This document shows positions 1-9,607 of a stretch of DNA of 64,000 nucleotides, piece after piece. The DNA lies in NCBI GenBank assembly GCA_026410415.1, contig JAPMLR010000002.1, positions 186,001-250,000 of the forward strand, written 5' to 3'. Both the position numbers and the translations under genes were made by a program. Origin of the DNA: Denitratimonas yunnanensis (SeqCode) (GTDB taxonomy: Bacteria; Pseudomonadota; Gammaproteobacteria; Xanthomonadales; Xanthomonadaceae). A model generated the notes under the pieces. That model made no database searches, was not told where the DNA came from, and saw nothing but the letters and a program-made list of their open reading frames with translations. The first letter of the stretch is position 1, and the number at the start of each line of letters is the position of its first letter.

Positions 1-2
1 GC

Positions 3-923
3 ATGGGCCAGAAGGTACTCGAATCGGCACAGGCCACTGCATCCGAGCGCGGGCTGAACATCGTCGGGGTGTTGCCGAAGCCGTTCCGGCCGCAATTGCT
101 CCGGGATCTGCTGTGCCGGAGCACGGCTGCTCCGGTGCGTCTGCCGCAGGCGGAACTTTCCGAGGCGGTTGTGACACCTGAACTGCTGGATGAAGCCATC
201 CGTGCACGGGCCATCACCATCGTCGCCCAGCCGAAGCTCGATCTGCTGAGCCGGGAGGTCGTGGGTGCCGAGATTCTCGCGCGCTGGACGGATCCGGCAA
301 TCGGAGTGGTTCCTCCCGATGTCTTCATCGGGCTGGCGGAGGCCCACGGGATGATGGACGACCTCACCCGCCTCGTCCTCGAACAGGCGGTGGACTGGTT
401 CAGCCGGAGTGCGTTGTCGACACATGGCAGCATCGCGGTGAACCTCTCCACCAGTTGCCTCACCGACGTGCAGTTGGCGGACCGGATCGAAGCGACCTGC
501 CGGGCATCGGGTGTCGCGCCCGAGAGGCTGATCCTGGAGATCACCGAGTCCACGGCCATGAGCAGGACGGCGGACAGTTTCGATACGGTGACGCGTCTGC
601 GCCTGAAGGGCTTCCATCTCAGCGTGGATGATTTCGGCACGGGGTATTCATCGCTTGCGCAGCTCGCCCGGCTTCCCCTGTCCGAGATCAAGATCGACAA
701 GTCGTTCGTGACCAGGCTCCTGTCCTCGCAGGACGCGCGAAAGATCGTCGATGCCACCATCCGACTCGCCAAGGGCATGGGGCTGGTGAGCGTGGCCGAG
801 GGAGTCGAAGACGAAGAGACGCTTCAGGCGCTGGTGTCGCTTGGTTGTTCGCTCGCGCAGGGATACCACATTTCCCGGCCACTGCCGGTGGCGGACTTCG
901 ACAGGTGGCTCGACCTTGGCTGA
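3..923 (+). CDS. REC-EAL response regulator, cyclic-di-GMP phosphodiesterase (5' partial)
   Basis: Hydrolyses cyclic di-GMP to pGpG in the cytoplasm, probably under control of a phosphorelay. The first ~30 visible residues look like the tail of a receiver domain, including a PKPF segment carrying the conserved receiver lysine-proline, so the true start lies upstream of the window. The EAL domain follows (about residues 60-300). Its signature is the variant EIL (in GAEILARW), and the other catalytic-site elements are intact: NLS, EITES, DDFGTGYSS, KIDKSF, AEGVED and QGYHISRP. An active enzyme is therefore expected. A hybrid histidine kinase starts 26 bases after the stop, which suggests one signalling operon. 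The family assignment is secure; the input signal is unknown. Confidence 0.9.
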   Translation: MGQKVLESAQATASERGLNIVGVLPKPFRPQLLRDLLCRSTAAPVRLPQAELSEAVVTPELLDEAIRARAITIVAQPKLDLLSREVVGAEILARWTDPAIGVVPPDVFIGLAEAHGMMDDLTRLVLEQAVDWFSRSALSTHGSIAVNLSTSCLTDVQLADRIEATCRASGVAPERLILEITESTAMSRTADSFDTVTRLRLKGFHLSVDDFGTGYSSLAQLARLPLSEIKIDKSFVTRLLSSQDARKIVDATIRLAKGMGLVSVAEGVEDEETLQALVSLGCSLAQGYHISRPLPVADFDRWLDLG

Positions 924-948
924 GACACGCGAAACGGGGGGCAAGCCA

Positions 949-3762
949 ATGCCGGAGGCGCCAGGCGGCATGGGAGATCGCGCCGCGCTGGTCGCCGAGC
1001 GCGAGTCCCTGTTGCAACGCCTGCGCGATGTGGAGGCGATTCTGGACGCGCCGGGCCATGCCGTTCCAGTCAGCCATATGCAATCATCCTGGCAGGCGGT
1101 GCTGAACGCGCTGCCCGCCCATATCGCGCTGCTGGATCCGGACGGCTGCATCGTGGCAGTGAACGAGGCCTGGCGCCGCTTTGCCGTCGCAAATGCCTTC
1201 CCCGGCGATGCCTTCGGAGTTGGTCAGAACTATCTGTCGGTCTGTGCCGGGGCCCGGGGCGAGCATGGCGACGAGGCCCGGGATGTGCATCACGGGATAC
1301 GTGCCGTTCTCGCCGGCGAATCAGCGGAATTCTCGCTGGAGTATCCCTGTCACTCGCCCGATACCAGGCGCTGGTTCCGGATGACGGTCACGCCCATCCA
1401 TCCCGCCGGCTCGCGCGGGTGCGTGGTGATGCATCTGGACATCACCGACAGGAAACTGGCCGAAGAATCGCTCCGCAGCAGTGAAGTCAGGATGCGCGCG
1501 ATCCTTGATGTCGAGCCTGAGTGCATCAAGGCGGTGTCTGCCGAAGGAGTGATCCTTTCGATCAACGAGGCGGGAGTCAGGCTGTTCGGCGTGGACACGG
1601 CCGATGAAATCGTCGGAAAACCGATGCTGGGCCACATCCATCCCGACAACCGGAGCGCCTATGCGCATTTCCACGATAGTGTCGTCGCCGGCAATGGCGG
1701 GGTGCTCCGGTACCGGATCGTCGATGCGCGCGGCAAGGTGAAACTGGTCGAATCGCACTCGACGCCACTGCACGACGACGGCAGGATCTCGGCTCGGGTG
1801 AGCGTCACCCGCGACGTCACCGAGCGGAAGCTGGCGGAAGAGCGTCTCGAGAATCTGAGGAAGCTGAACCAGCATGTGCTCGATTCGGTGGGCGAGGGCA
1901 TCCAGGGTGTCGATCTGGACGGTCGGATCACCTTCGCCAATCCCGCGGCCGAGTCCATTCTGGGTTGGCGTGAGGACGAGATCACGGGAAGCGAGGCGCA
2001 CCTGCTGTTCCATCATCACCGTCTGGATGGCAGCGCTTATCCCGACGAGGACTGCCCTATCTACCGCACCTTGCGTGACGGTATCCCGCGTCGTATCGAT
2101 GACGAGTGCTTCTTCCACCGGGACGGCCGAGCGATTCCGGTGGAATACGTGGTGACACCGGTACTGGATGCCGATGGCACGTTGCACGGCGCCGTCATCT
2201 GTTTCCGCGACATCTCCGGCCGGCTTGCCGATCAGGCCGCGCTTGCCCGGAGCGAGGAGCGCTACCGACTGGTGGCCCGGGCCACCGCCGTCGCCATCTG
2301 GGACTGGAATGTGGCGACGGCTGAAGTGCTGTGGAATGACGGCTTGCAGAATATCTTCGGCTATGCACATGCTGGCGGGCGCACGCATACGGAATTCTGG
2401 GCTGATTGCATTCACCTGGATGATCGGGAGCGTGTCACCGACAGCCTGGATCGTTTCCTCAAGAGTGGTCGGGAAACCTGGGAGCGCGAGTATCGGTTCC
2501 GGCGCCGGGACGGCAGCTATGCGGTGGTCATCGATCGCGGAGTCGTTGTGCGTGACGCGGATGGCGAGGCCGTCCGCATGGTCGGCGGCATGACCGATAT
2601 CAGCGAGATGCGGGCCCTGGAAGCTCAGTTGCGGGTATCCCAGCGGCTCGAAGCGGTGGGGCAGCTCACGGGCGGACTCGCCCATGATTTCAACAATCTG
2701 CTGACCGTCGTGCTGGGCAACGCGGAACTGCTCGAGGAGCGGCTCGCGCATGTTCCCGGCGAGCGCGACCTCGCGCGCATGATTTTGTCTGCCGCGCAAC
2801 GTGGTGCCGCGTTGACCCAGCGCTTGCTCGCTTTCGCCCGTCGACAGGCGCTGGAGGCACGCCCTGTCCTGCTCGGTGAACTGGTCCACGGGATGGAGCA
2901 CCTGGTCCGCCGTGCAATCGGCGACGAAATCACGCTGGAGGTCATCGCGACGAAAGGCAACGGCTGCGTACTTGTCGATGCCGCCCAGCTGGAAAACGCC
3001 CTGCTCAACCTGTGCATCAATGCACGTGACGCGATGCCGGAGGGCGGTCGGTTGGTGATCACGGTATCCGAGGTCACCCTCGCGCCGCCCGATATCGATC
3101 CCCTCAGCCATTCGCAGCAGGGCGACTATGTCTGTCTGGAGGTTCTGGATGCCGGCACCGGCATCCCCGAAGACATCCTGTCTCTCGTGATCGAGCCGTT
3201 CTTCACGACCAAAGAGCAGGACAAGGGCACCGGGCTTGGCCTCAGCATGGTCTACGGGTTGGTCAAGCAGTCCAATGGATTTCTGGACATCCAGTCGCGA
3301 CCCGGCACAGGTACCCGGGTCAGGATCCACCTGCCCAGATACATCCATGCGCCGGTGCACTCCGGGACAACGAAGCCCGACGCAAGCATTGCGGGTGGCA
3401 GCGAGCGCATCCTGCTGGTCGACGACGACTCCCTGGTGCGTCGATATGCCTGCCTGCAGTTGCGCGGGCTCGGCTACCAGGTGACCGTGGCCGAGGGCGG
3501 CGTGCAGGGGCTTGAATTGCTCAAGGGCCCGGATGCATTTGATCTCCTCATCACCGACATGATGATGCCCGGCGGGGTGAACGGCGCGAAGCTGGCGGAA
3601 GAGGCGCGCGCGTTGCGACCGGACTTGCGCATCCTTTTCAGCTCGGGAGGCTCGATGGATGCACTGTCGAGCGGACGCCGCTTGCCGGAGGGTATCCCGA
3701 TGCTGCCCAAACCCTATACCAAGGCGGAGCTTGCACAGCGCGTCCGGGAGGCGCTGTCATGA
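949..3762 (+). CDS. Hybrid sensor histidine kinase, four PAS domains plus receiver
   Basis: Cytoplasmic hybrid kinase of about 937 residues with no transmembrane segment. It has four PAS-type domains (about 45-165, 180-295, 305-425, 440-555), a HisKA dimerisation domain with phospho-acceptor His579 in AHDFNN, and a HATPase_c domain with N box (LCINARDAMP), DAGTGIP and GTGLGLSM. The C-terminal receiver has phospho-acceptor Asp870 in ITDMMMPGG. I chose the ATG at 949 because a G-rich ribosome-binding site (933-941) precedes it. An in-frame start at 841 would overlap the EAL gene by 83 bases and adds residues that resemble no domain. No DNA-binding output is fused, so phosphate must pass to another protein, plausibly the neighbouring REC-EAL regulator (inference). 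Confidence 0.92.
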   Translation: MPEAPGGMGDRAALVAERESLLQRLRDVEAILDAPGHAVPVSHMQSSWQAVLNALPAHIALLDPDGCIVAVNEAWRRFAVANAFPGDAFGVGQNYLSVCAGARGEHGDEARDVHHGIRAVLAGESAEFSLEYPCHSPDTRRWFRMTVTPIHPAGSRGCVVMHLDITDRKLAEESLRSSEVRMRAILDVEPECIKAVSAEGVILSINEAGVRLFGVDTADEIVGKPMLGHIHPDNRSAYAHFHDSVVAGNGGVLRYRIVDARGKVKLVESHSTPLHDDGRISARVSVTRDVTERKLAEERLENLRKLNQHVLDSVGEGIQGVDLDGRITFANPAAESILGWREDEITGSEAHLLFHHHRLDGSAYPDEDCPIYRTLRDGIPRRIDDECFFHRDGRAIPVEYVVTPVLDADGTLHGAVICFRDISGRLADQAALARSEERYRLVARATAVAIWDWNVATAEVLWNDGLQNIFGYAHAGGRTHTEFWADCIHLDDRERVTDSLDRFLKSGRETWEREYRFRRRDGSYAVVIDRGVVVRDADGEAVRMVGGMTDISEMRALEAQLRVSQRLEAVGQLTGGLAHDFNNLLTVVLGNAELLEERLAHVPGERDLARMILSAAQRGAALTQRLLAFARRQALEARPVLLGELVHGMEHLVRRAIGDEITLEVIATKGNGCVLVDAAQLENALLNLCINARDAMPEGGRLVITVSEVTLAPPDIDPLSHSQQGDYVCLEVLDAGTGIPEDILSLVIEPFFTTKEQDKGTGLGLSMVYGLVKQSNGFLDIQSRPGTGTRVRIHLPRYIHAPVHSGTTKPDASIAGGSERILLVDDDSLVRRYACLQLRGLGYQVTVAEGGVQGLELLKGPDAFDLLITDMMMPGGVNGAKLAEEARALRPDLRILFSSGGSMDALSSGRRLPEGIPMLPKPYTKAELAQRVREALS

Positions 3763-3798
3763 AATCACGGATCAGGCAGGCAGGTGGGGAGTGTCGGT

Positions 3799-6438
3799 AT
3801 GTCGGGCGCTAAGTCTGTCGGGACGAACAAGAGGCATTGTCTGTGGCTGGGGCTGATGATCCAGCTCTTTGTCTTTTCGCTGGACGTGCTGACGCCGCTG
3901 GGGTTCGCCCACGGCGTTCTCTATGCACCCGCAGTGCTGCTGGGGCGGGTTGCCGGGAGGCGGTCGGTGGTATGGGTGCTGGCGGCTGTCGGCATGAGCG
4001 GGGTGTTGTTGGGCATGTGGTTGAGTCCGGGCAAGCTGCCTGGTGTCGAGGACCAATACATCATCCTCAATCGCATCCTGGGCCTGGGTGCCGTGGCATT
4101 TGCCGCCCTCGCTTCCTCGGCAGTGATCCGCATGCAGAGGGAGCAGCGCGCCGCACAAACCGAACTGCAGCAGGCTGCCGCGCTGCTGGAGGTGTCCAGC
4201 GCCGTGGGGCGTCTGGGTGGTTGGCGCATGGACTTGCTTTCGAAAGTGACGAACTGGTCGCCGGAGGTGTTCCGGTTGATGGACCGGGCGATCGGCGTGG
4301 TTCCCGACATCGACACGATCATTGGCTGGTATGCCCCCGAGCACCGGCAGACCGCACGCGACGCCTTCACTGCTTGCCTCACGGAGGGCAGGCCTTTCGA
4401 TGTCGAGTTGCAGGTCCTGACGCAGGGCGGAGCGAGGCGTTGGGTGCGTGTCGTTGGCCATGCAGCCAGGGATGCCAATGGGCGGATCGTGCGTGTGCAG
4501 GGCGCGATCCAGGACATCGAGAGCTTCAAGTCGGTCCAGCGGGAGCTCGAGCACAGTCGCACGGAGTGGCGGCTGATGGCTGAGTCGCTGCCGATGATGG
4601 TGTGGGTCGCGTCCGAGGATGGAGTGATCAACTACTTCAACCAGTTCGCATCGGATTACACCGGTCGTCAGGTCGGCCAGCTGGTGGGGTTCGGCTGGTT
4701 CGATTGCCTGCATCCGGACGATCGCGATTTCGTCGCGGGACGCTGGGCCAGCTCGGTCGAGAGCGGCAAGCCCTACGAGGCCGAATTCAGGGTCCGGCGC
4801 CATGATGGCGAGTGGCGCTCGAACTTTGTCCACGCGGTGCGCGTCCGTCTTCCCGCGAAGGGCGGCTGGCGCTGGTACGGCACAGCGGTGGACGTGCAGG
4901 CGCTTCAGGACGTGCAGCAGGCGCGCCAGGAGTTGGTCGACCGGCTTGCCAGCACGATGGAGAGTGTGACCGATGCGATCTTCATTCTGGATTCCGAGTG
5001 GCGCATCACCTTTCTCAACGGGCAGGCCGAGGAGTTGCTCGAGCGTCGTCGCGAAGATCTGGTCGGGCGGAACGTGTGGGATGAATTCCCGGCGGCGCGC
5101 GACACCGTATTCCAGCAGCAATACGAACGCTGTGTCCGCGACCGCGTGACCGTTCGATTCGATGCGATCTATGGTCCTCTGGGCAAGCATTTCGAGGTCA
5201 ATGCCTATCCCAATGATGGCGGCCTGGTGGTCTATTTCCGCGATGTCACCGATTCGCGCCTGCTCGCCGAACAGCTGCAGCAGGCCCAGCGGATGGAGTC
5301 GCTCGGCCAGCTCACCGGTGGAGTAGCCCATGATTTCAACAACCTGCTGACCGTGATCCTCGGCAATGCCGAGGTGCTGGCGGAGCAACCCGGCGCGGAT
5401 GCCCAGCAGCGCTTGATGGCCGAGATGATCGCCGCCGCCGCCAAGCGTGGCGCCGAGATGACCCAGCGCCTTCTGGCCTTTGCGCGCAAGCAGGCACTGG
5501 AGCCACGGCCGACTGACCTCAACCGGCTCATCCGGCAGTTTGCCCCGTTGCTGCAGCGGACGCTGGGTGAGCATATCGGGATCGAGACCGTGCAGGCCGC
5601 AGGATTGTGGCCAACGCTGGTGGATGCCGGCCAGCTGGAGGCCGCCATTCTCAATCTCGCGGTGAATGCGCGCGATGCGATGCCGACCGGTGGGCGGCTG
5701 ACCATCGAAACGGCCAATGCGAGGCTGGATGAACTCTATGCCCAGCAGCATTCCGAGGTCCGGCCGGGACAGTACGTCATGCTGGCCATCTCCGACACCG
5801 GCTGCGGTATCCCGACCAAACGGCTCTCGCGAGTCTTCGAGCCGTTCTTCACCACCAAGGAAGTCGGCAAAGGCACCGGCCTGGGGCTGGCGATGGTTTA
5901 TGGGTTCGTCAAGCAGTCGCGTGGCCACGTCACGATTTACAGCGAGGTGGATCGTGGCACGACCATCAAGATCTACTTGCCTCGCCTGCATCAGAATGGG
6001 GAGAAGGTCGAAGGGATGGTGCCGGCGTTGCCGGGCAAGATGGGCCAGGGAGAACTGGTGCTTCTGGTGGAAGATGACGACATGGTGCGTGCTTTCGCGA
6101 GGCGCCAGGTCGAATCCCTTGGATACCGTGTCATCGAGGCGGAGACGGGAAGGATTGCCTTGAGGCAACTCGAAGATCACCCCGAGGTGGCTTTGCTTTT
6201 CACCGATGTCGTGATGCCGGGCGGGATGAGTGGGCGGCAGCTGGCCGACGAGGCGCGCAAGCTCCGGCCCGGGTTGCCAGTGCTCTACACCTCGGGCTAT
6301 ACCGAAAACGCCATTGTCCATCATGGACGCCTGGATCCCGGCGTCCTGCTGCTGGGCAAGCCCTATCTCAAATCGGATCTTGCGGAAAAGCTGCAACAGG
6401 CGCTGGCCGGCAGGGGTGTGGATGCTGGTCGGCCATAA
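3799..6438 (+). CDS. Membrane hybrid sensor histidine kinase, three PAS domains plus receiver
   Basis: About 879 residues. The N-terminus has roughly four hydrophobic helices (between residues 13 and 110), resembling a MASE-like membrane sensor. Three PAS domains follow (about 130-240, 255-370, 380-495), then HisKA with His511 in AHDFNN, HATPase_c ([26 protein letters not shown]) and a receiver with Asp803 in FTDVVMPGG. The kinase core closely resembles that of the preceding gene, which suggests tandem duplication with divergence of the sensors. The ATG at 3799 is favoured over the GTG at 3784 because GGGGAG (3786-3791) sits seven bases before it. The gene begins 36 bases after the previous stop, so the two are probably co-transcribed. 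Confidence 0.92.
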   Translation: MSGAKSVGTNKRHCLWLGLMIQLFVFSLDVLTPLGFAHGVLYAPAVLLGRVAGRRSVVWVLAAVGMSGVLLGMWLSPGKLPGVEDQYIILNRILGLGAVAFAALASSAVIRMQREQRAAQTELQQAAALLEVSSAVGRLGGWRMDLLSKVTNWSPEVFRLMDRAIGVVPDIDTIIGWYAPEHRQTARDAFTACLTEGRPFDVELQVLTQGGARRWVRVVGHAARDANGRIVRVQGAIQDIESFKSVQRELEHSRTEWRLMAESLPMMVWVASEDGVINYFNQFASDYTGRQVGQLVGFGWFDCLHPDDRDFVAGRWASSVESGKPYEAEFRVRRHDGEWRSNFVHAVRVRLPAKGGWRWYGTAVDVQALQDVQQARQELVDRLASTMESVTDAIFILDSEWRITFLNGQAEELLERRREDLVGRNVWDEFPAARDTVFQQQYERCVRDRVTVRFDAIYGPLGKHFEVNAYPNDGGLVVYFRDVTDSRLLAEQLQQAQRMESLGQLTGGVAHDFNNLLTVILGNAEVLAEQPGADAQQRLMAEMIAAAAKRGAEMTQRLLAFARKQALEPRPTDLNRLIRQFAPLLQRTLGEHIGIETVQAAGLWPTLVDAGQLEAAILNLAVNARDAMPTGGRLTIETANARLDELYAQQHSEVRPGQYVMLAISDTGCGIPTKRLSRVFEPFFTTKEVGKGTGLGLAMVYGFVKQSRGHVTIYSEVDRGTTIKIYLPRLHQNGEKVEGMVPALPGKMGQGELVLLVEDDDMVRAFARRQVESLGYRVIEAETGRIALRQLEDHPEVALLFTDVVMPGGMSGRQLADEARKLRPGLPVLYTSGYTENAIVHHGRLDPGVLLLGKPYLKSDLAEKLQQALAGRGVDAGRP

Positions 6439-6577
6439 GGCGTCGAGGCAGCCCGGATACCTGCGGGCGCGCCTGAAGGGCTGCGCAGGAAGCACGTTGT
6501 GCGAAATCCGCCAGTGCAGCCAGTGACATGAGGACACCACGCATGCCGCTCACCTGTCGCCAGTGTTGTCAGTGTTG

Positions 6578-8737
6578 TCAGGTGGCGTCGGTCTTCCGCC
6601 GTGCCACCACGATTTGCCCGCGGCCCGATTCTTTTGCCTGGTACATGGCCACATCCGCCTCATGCAGAAGCTCGTTGGAGTCCAGACCGACGGCGTGGAG
6701 TGCACCGCCGATGCTGGTCGCGACCTGGATGGTTTCCCCGTTGGACAGCACCACAGGCTTGGTCACGGCCTTCAGGATCACCTGTCCGATGTGCAGCAAG
6801 GTGCCGGAATCATCCACGCCGTCAAGCACGGCAACGAACTCATCGCCGCCAAGACGGGCTACCAGATCGACTGACCGGACGGTCGAAGCCACCCGGGTCG
6901 CGATGGTCCGGATCACTTCATCGCCGGCCTCGTGGCCGTGGGTGTCGTTGATCGCCTTGAACCTGTCGACGTCGAAGTACAGGAGTCCGAATCGGCCAAG
7001 CCCGCGGTCCGCCCGCGCCACCATCATCGTCAGGTGCTCTTCCAGCTTCGCCCGGTTGGCCAGGCCGGTGAGTGGGTCATGCCACGCACGATGCTCCAGC
7101 TCGCGCTCGAGTTGCACCTGGGTGGTGAAGTCCTCGGCCACACCCAGGAGGCCGGTGATCATCCCGTCCGGGCTGCGGAGTGCCACTTTGCTGGTCCGGA
7201 TGAACCGGTGGCTGCCATCGCGCTGTTCGACATCCACGATGGCACTGATCAGATCGCCAGCGCCCCGCAGCACGTTCAGGTCCTCTTGCCGGTATAAGTC
7301 CGCTTCGGCGTGTGCGATCAGTTCATGGTCGGTACGTCCCACGATTTCGGTCAGCGTCTTGCCGAGCGAGGCTGCGAAGGCGTGATTGCAACCCTCGTAG
7401 CGACCATTCCGATCCTTCCAGAAAACCATCAGCGGGAGATTGTCCACGACCGACTGGAGCATGGCGCGGGAGCGGTCCAATTCCGCTTCCTGCTGCCTCT
7501 TCTCGGTGATGTTTTCGGCAACGCCAAGGACTCCCGCGACCGTGTCGCCCTCCAGAATGGGTACCAGCACGAGCCGGACGATCAGTTCCCGTCCGTCCGC
7601 GGCAATCACCATGGCGTCGTAGGCCGCCGCTTCGCCCTGCAGGGCGGCCTGCCAGTGCTGATCGGCGATATCCCGGTGCTCGGGATGGATGAGGTCGTCG
7701 GAAGGTCGGCCGATCAGATCTTCCCGGGGCATGCCGAATTCCATTGCCCCCTTGTCGTTCACGTTGACGAAACGGCGGTTCGCATCGAGGTAATAAACGG
7801 CGTGCGGATGATTGCGGAAGACCGTGTCCAGACGATTGGCCAGGGTCCAGCGCTGACGACGGCGACGGACCCTGGATCCCGCGAAATTGGCGATCCATGC
7901 AAGAACCAATGACGCCAGCATCCCGGGAATGAAGACTTGCCGGAACTTCGTCCGGCCAGCACTCGCCGTCCCGAGACCCGGGGCGGGATTCAGGTCGATT
8001 TGCCAGTGACGGTCTCCGATGCGCGCGACCGCAGACGCCTGCTGCCGGGCATCGCCGTGCTCGCCGCCGTTGAATACGACGGGATGGCCATAATCGCTCA
8101 GGTCGCGTACCTGGATGTGGTAGACCCGGATCAACGAAGGCGCAACCAGTCGGTTCATCAACCCCTCAAAACGGATGATCGCGACGGCAAAGCCGTCAGC
8201 CCCATCAGGATCGGACGATACCGGCATGACGAGGGCCTTGTATTCGGGAAAGCCCGGAGTCTCCGATGCAAGCCGAAGCACCCCGAATTGGCTGGATCTG
8301 GCGGATCTCGACAGGCGTTCCGTTCCTGCTGGCGTATCGCCCAGTCGTTGACCCTGGAATTGCCCGGCATCGGGCGAGTCCGGTGTCGAGACGACCCAGT
8401 CCAGAGAGGCGCCGGTGGCGGGCGGCCCGGCAAATCCGAGGCCGTGCAGGCCGTCCGGCCGATCCGAGGCCATGACTCTGGCGGCGTAGTCCCGGGCCGC
8501 TTCTTCGCGATCCTCCGAGGCCAGACTGTCCAGGATTGCCGCAACCCCGGCAGTGGCCTTCGCCGCTGAAGAAAAGGCGTGCTCGAGGTTGCGTGCAAGC
8601 TCGGTCGCGTCATTCTTTGCCCGGGCCACTCCTTCCGCGATCGCCCTGGTTTTCTCGATCGAGGCCATCGAGAACGAAACCACCATGCAGATCGCCAGCG
8701 TGGCTGCAGGGAAAAGCCAGCGCATCAATCGTCTCAT
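6578..8737 (-). CDS. Membrane diguanylate cyclase, CHASE-PAS-PAS-GGDEF
   Basis: Makes cyclic di-GMP from two GTP. About 719 residues: an N-terminal transmembrane helix (residues 5-24), a periplasmic region resembling a CHASE ligand-binding domain (about 30-230), a second membrane helix, two PAS domains (about 275-390 and 400-515), and a GGDEF domain. The catalytic ARLGGDEF motif is intact and is preceded five residues upstream by RSVD, a match to the RxxD inhibitory site, so product inhibition is expected. I chose the ATG ending at 8737 because the membrane helix begins immediately there and GGAAA lies just upstream; an in-frame start at 8830 would add 31 uninformative residues. The gene is convergent with the kinase pair and shares the same second-messenger theme. 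Confidence 0.9.
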   Translation of the reverse strand: MRRLMRWLFPAATLAICMVVSFSMASIEKTRAIAEGVARAKNDATELARNLEHAFSSAAKATAGVAAILDSLASEDREEAARDYAARVMASDRPDGLHGLGFAGPPATGASLDWVVSTPDSPDAGQFQGQRLGDTPAGTERLSRSARSSQFGVLRLASETPGFPEYKALVMPVSSDPDGADGFAVAIIRFEGLMNRLVAPSLIRVYHIQVRDLSDYGHPVVFNGGEHGDARQQASAVARIGDRHWQIDLNPAPGLGTASAGRTKFRQVFIPGMLASLVLAWIANFAGSRVRRRRQRWTLANRLDTVFRNHPHAVYYLDANRRFVNVNDKGAMEFGMPREDLIGRPSDDLIHPEHRDIADQHWQAALQGEAAAYDAMVIAADGRELIVRLVLVPILEGDTVAGVLGVAENITEKRQQEAELDRSRAMLQSVVDNLPLMVFWKDRNGRYEGCNHAFAASLGKTLTEIVGRTDHELIAHAEADLYRQEDLNVLRGAGDLISAIVDVEQRDGSHRFIRTSKVALRSPDGMITGLLGVAEDFTTQVQLERELEHRAWHDPLTGLANRAKLEEHLTMMVARADRGLGRFGLLYFDVDRFKAINDTHGHEAGDEVIRTIATRVASTVRSVDLVARLGGDEFVAVLDGVDDSGTLLHIGQVILKAVTKPVVLSNGETIQVATSIGGALHAVGLDSNELLHEADVAMYQAKESGRGQIVVARRKTDAT

Positions 8738-8929
8738 GGGTTTCCGTGTGGCGGAGTGGCTTGGACGAGGACTATCCCAGAGCGTGGCTGCAGGGGCAGG
8801 GATGCACATCACGGTCGATTGGCGCGTCACTGCTGGCGTTCATCCAGCTCGCAGGCGATTCGGCCCGCCACAAGAACCCGACCGTGGCAGCCCGTTTCCT
8901 GATCATGGCACAGGGTGCGTCGGTGGTTG

Positions 8930-8958
8930 TTTACCCGGCGCCGGCAGCCCGCTACAAT
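8930..8958 (+). promoter_or_regulatory. Putative sigma-70 promoter of the tRNA-Met gene
   Basis: TTTACC (8930-8935) and TACAAT (8953-8958) are separated by 17 bases, and the tRNA begins 13 bases after the -10 element. The -10 match is strong and the -35 moderate. No coding sequence competes for this stretch. Confidence 0.55.
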
Positions 8959-8970
8959 GCCCGCCCCTCA

Positions 8971-9047
8971 GGCTATGTAGCTCAGCCGGTTAGAGCACAG
9001 CACTCATAATGCTGGGGTCGGTGGTTCGAGTCCACCCATAGCCACCA
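8971..9047 (+). tRNA. tRNA-Met (CAT anticodon, elongator type)
   Basis: A cloverleaf is readable by eye. The acceptor arm GGCTATG pairs with CATAGCC. The anticodon arm CAGCA/TGCTG holds the loop CTCATAA with anticodon CAT, and the T arm contains GGTTCGAGTCC. The CCA end is encoded. The sequence resembles elongator tRNA-Met of E. coli rather than the initiator. Ile2 tRNA also has a genomic CAT anticodon, so the isotype rests on overall resemblance. An integrase stub lies immediately downstream, so this tRNA is probably an integration site. Confidence 0.93.
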
Positions 9048-9056
9048 TTTACCCGT

Positions 9057-9144
9057 TTCAGGGCGTCCCGCAAAGTCCCAAGAAACCGCCAAAACCCGCA
9101 TGACAGCGGGTTTTTTTTGTGTCTGGACGATTCAGGGCGTCCCG
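9057..9144. repeat. 14-bp direct repeat pair downstream of tRNA-Met
   Basis: TTCAGGGCGTCCCG occurs at 9057-9070 and again at 9131-9144, 74 bases apart. Weaker similarity (a shared TCCCAA and trailing A run) extends about 15 bases further in both copies. The pair lies between the tRNA and the integrase stub and brackets the tRNA terminator. It could be a recombination-protein binding site or the mark of an earlier insertion. Confidence 0.6.
9091..9118 (+). terminator. Rho-independent terminator of tRNA-Met
   Basis: The stem AACCCGC (9093-9099) pairs with GCGGGTT (9106-9112) and is followed by a run of eight T. It sits 44 bases after the tRNA and is the expected end of its transcript. Confidence 0.85.
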
Positions 9145-9160
9145 TTGCATCCCAATAAAT

Positions 9161-9225
9161 TGTGAGTAGGATTGTGAGTAGACGGCCTGTCCGGCAAGGC
9201 ATCTACTCACAGGAGCCTACTCACA
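9161..9225. promoter_or_regulatory. Four-copy TGTGAGTAG operator or arm-site array over the integrase start
   Basis: The nonamer TGTGAGTAG lies in direct orientation at 9161-9169 and 9173-9181, and inverted (CTACTCACA) at 9203-9211 and 9217-9225. The inverted copies flank the AGGAG ribosome-binding site, and the last one runs into the ATG of the integrase stub. A protein bound here would cover the translation and transcription start region. This fits autoregulation by integrase or excisionase, or arm-type binding sites. Function is inferred from position only. Confidence 0.55.
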
Positions 9226-9377
9226 TGCTGACCGATACCAAGCTCCGCGCCCTGAAGCCGCGCCCCAAGCTGTACCGTGTTGCCGATGCACACGGGCTGG
9301 CGATTGAAGTCACGCCAGCCGGGGGCAGGAACTGGCGCTACCCCTACCGCTTCGACGGCAAGGCCATCTACGACTAA
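9225..9377 (+). pseudogene. Tyrosine-recombinase (P4-type integrase) N-terminal remnant
   Basis: Fifty codons matching the N-terminal DUF4102 region typical of P4-like integrases, which are normally about 400 residues: LTDTKLRALKPRPKLYRVAD, then HGLAIEV and GGRNWRYPYRFDGKA. The central arm-binding domain and the catalytic domain (R...HxxR...Y) are gone. The ribosome-binding site AGGAG (9211-9215) is nine bases before the ATG and still intact. The TAA stop lies within the left arm of a terminator hairpin, so the deletion joined the gene to an unrelated terminator. Its position next to a tRNA is typical of island integrases. Confidence 0.85.
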
Positions 9378-9401
9378 CCCCGCGTTTCTGCGGGGTTTTT
9401 T
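9376..9401 (+). terminator. Rho-independent terminator fused to the integrase stub
   Basis: AACCCCGC (9376-9383) pairs with GCGGGGTT (9390-9397) around a six-base loop, followed by a T run. The first bases overlap the TAA of the integrase fragment. Confidence 0.8.
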
Positions 9402-9607
9402 GTGCCTGCATGATTCTGCGTGCCAAGGCGCCGGAGGAGGAAACCGGCCCACTTCGTGGACTTTACGGCGATCCGTATCACGGAAGCTGCCATGAAGGAC
9501 CTGACTTGCCGGTCCTGTGATCGATGTGCAGACGACCTGGTGGATATCCAGCAGTGGGATCAATTTCCTGGGACGTCGCCGTGCCCGCGGCACCCGGATA
9601 TCAACGA

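Noticed and set aside
3772..6540. 922-residue open frame on the minus strand
   Set aside because: It lies entirely opposite a hybrid kinase with full motif conservation. Its translation is rich in His, Arg and Gln with no domain, typical of antisense shadow in high-GC DNA.
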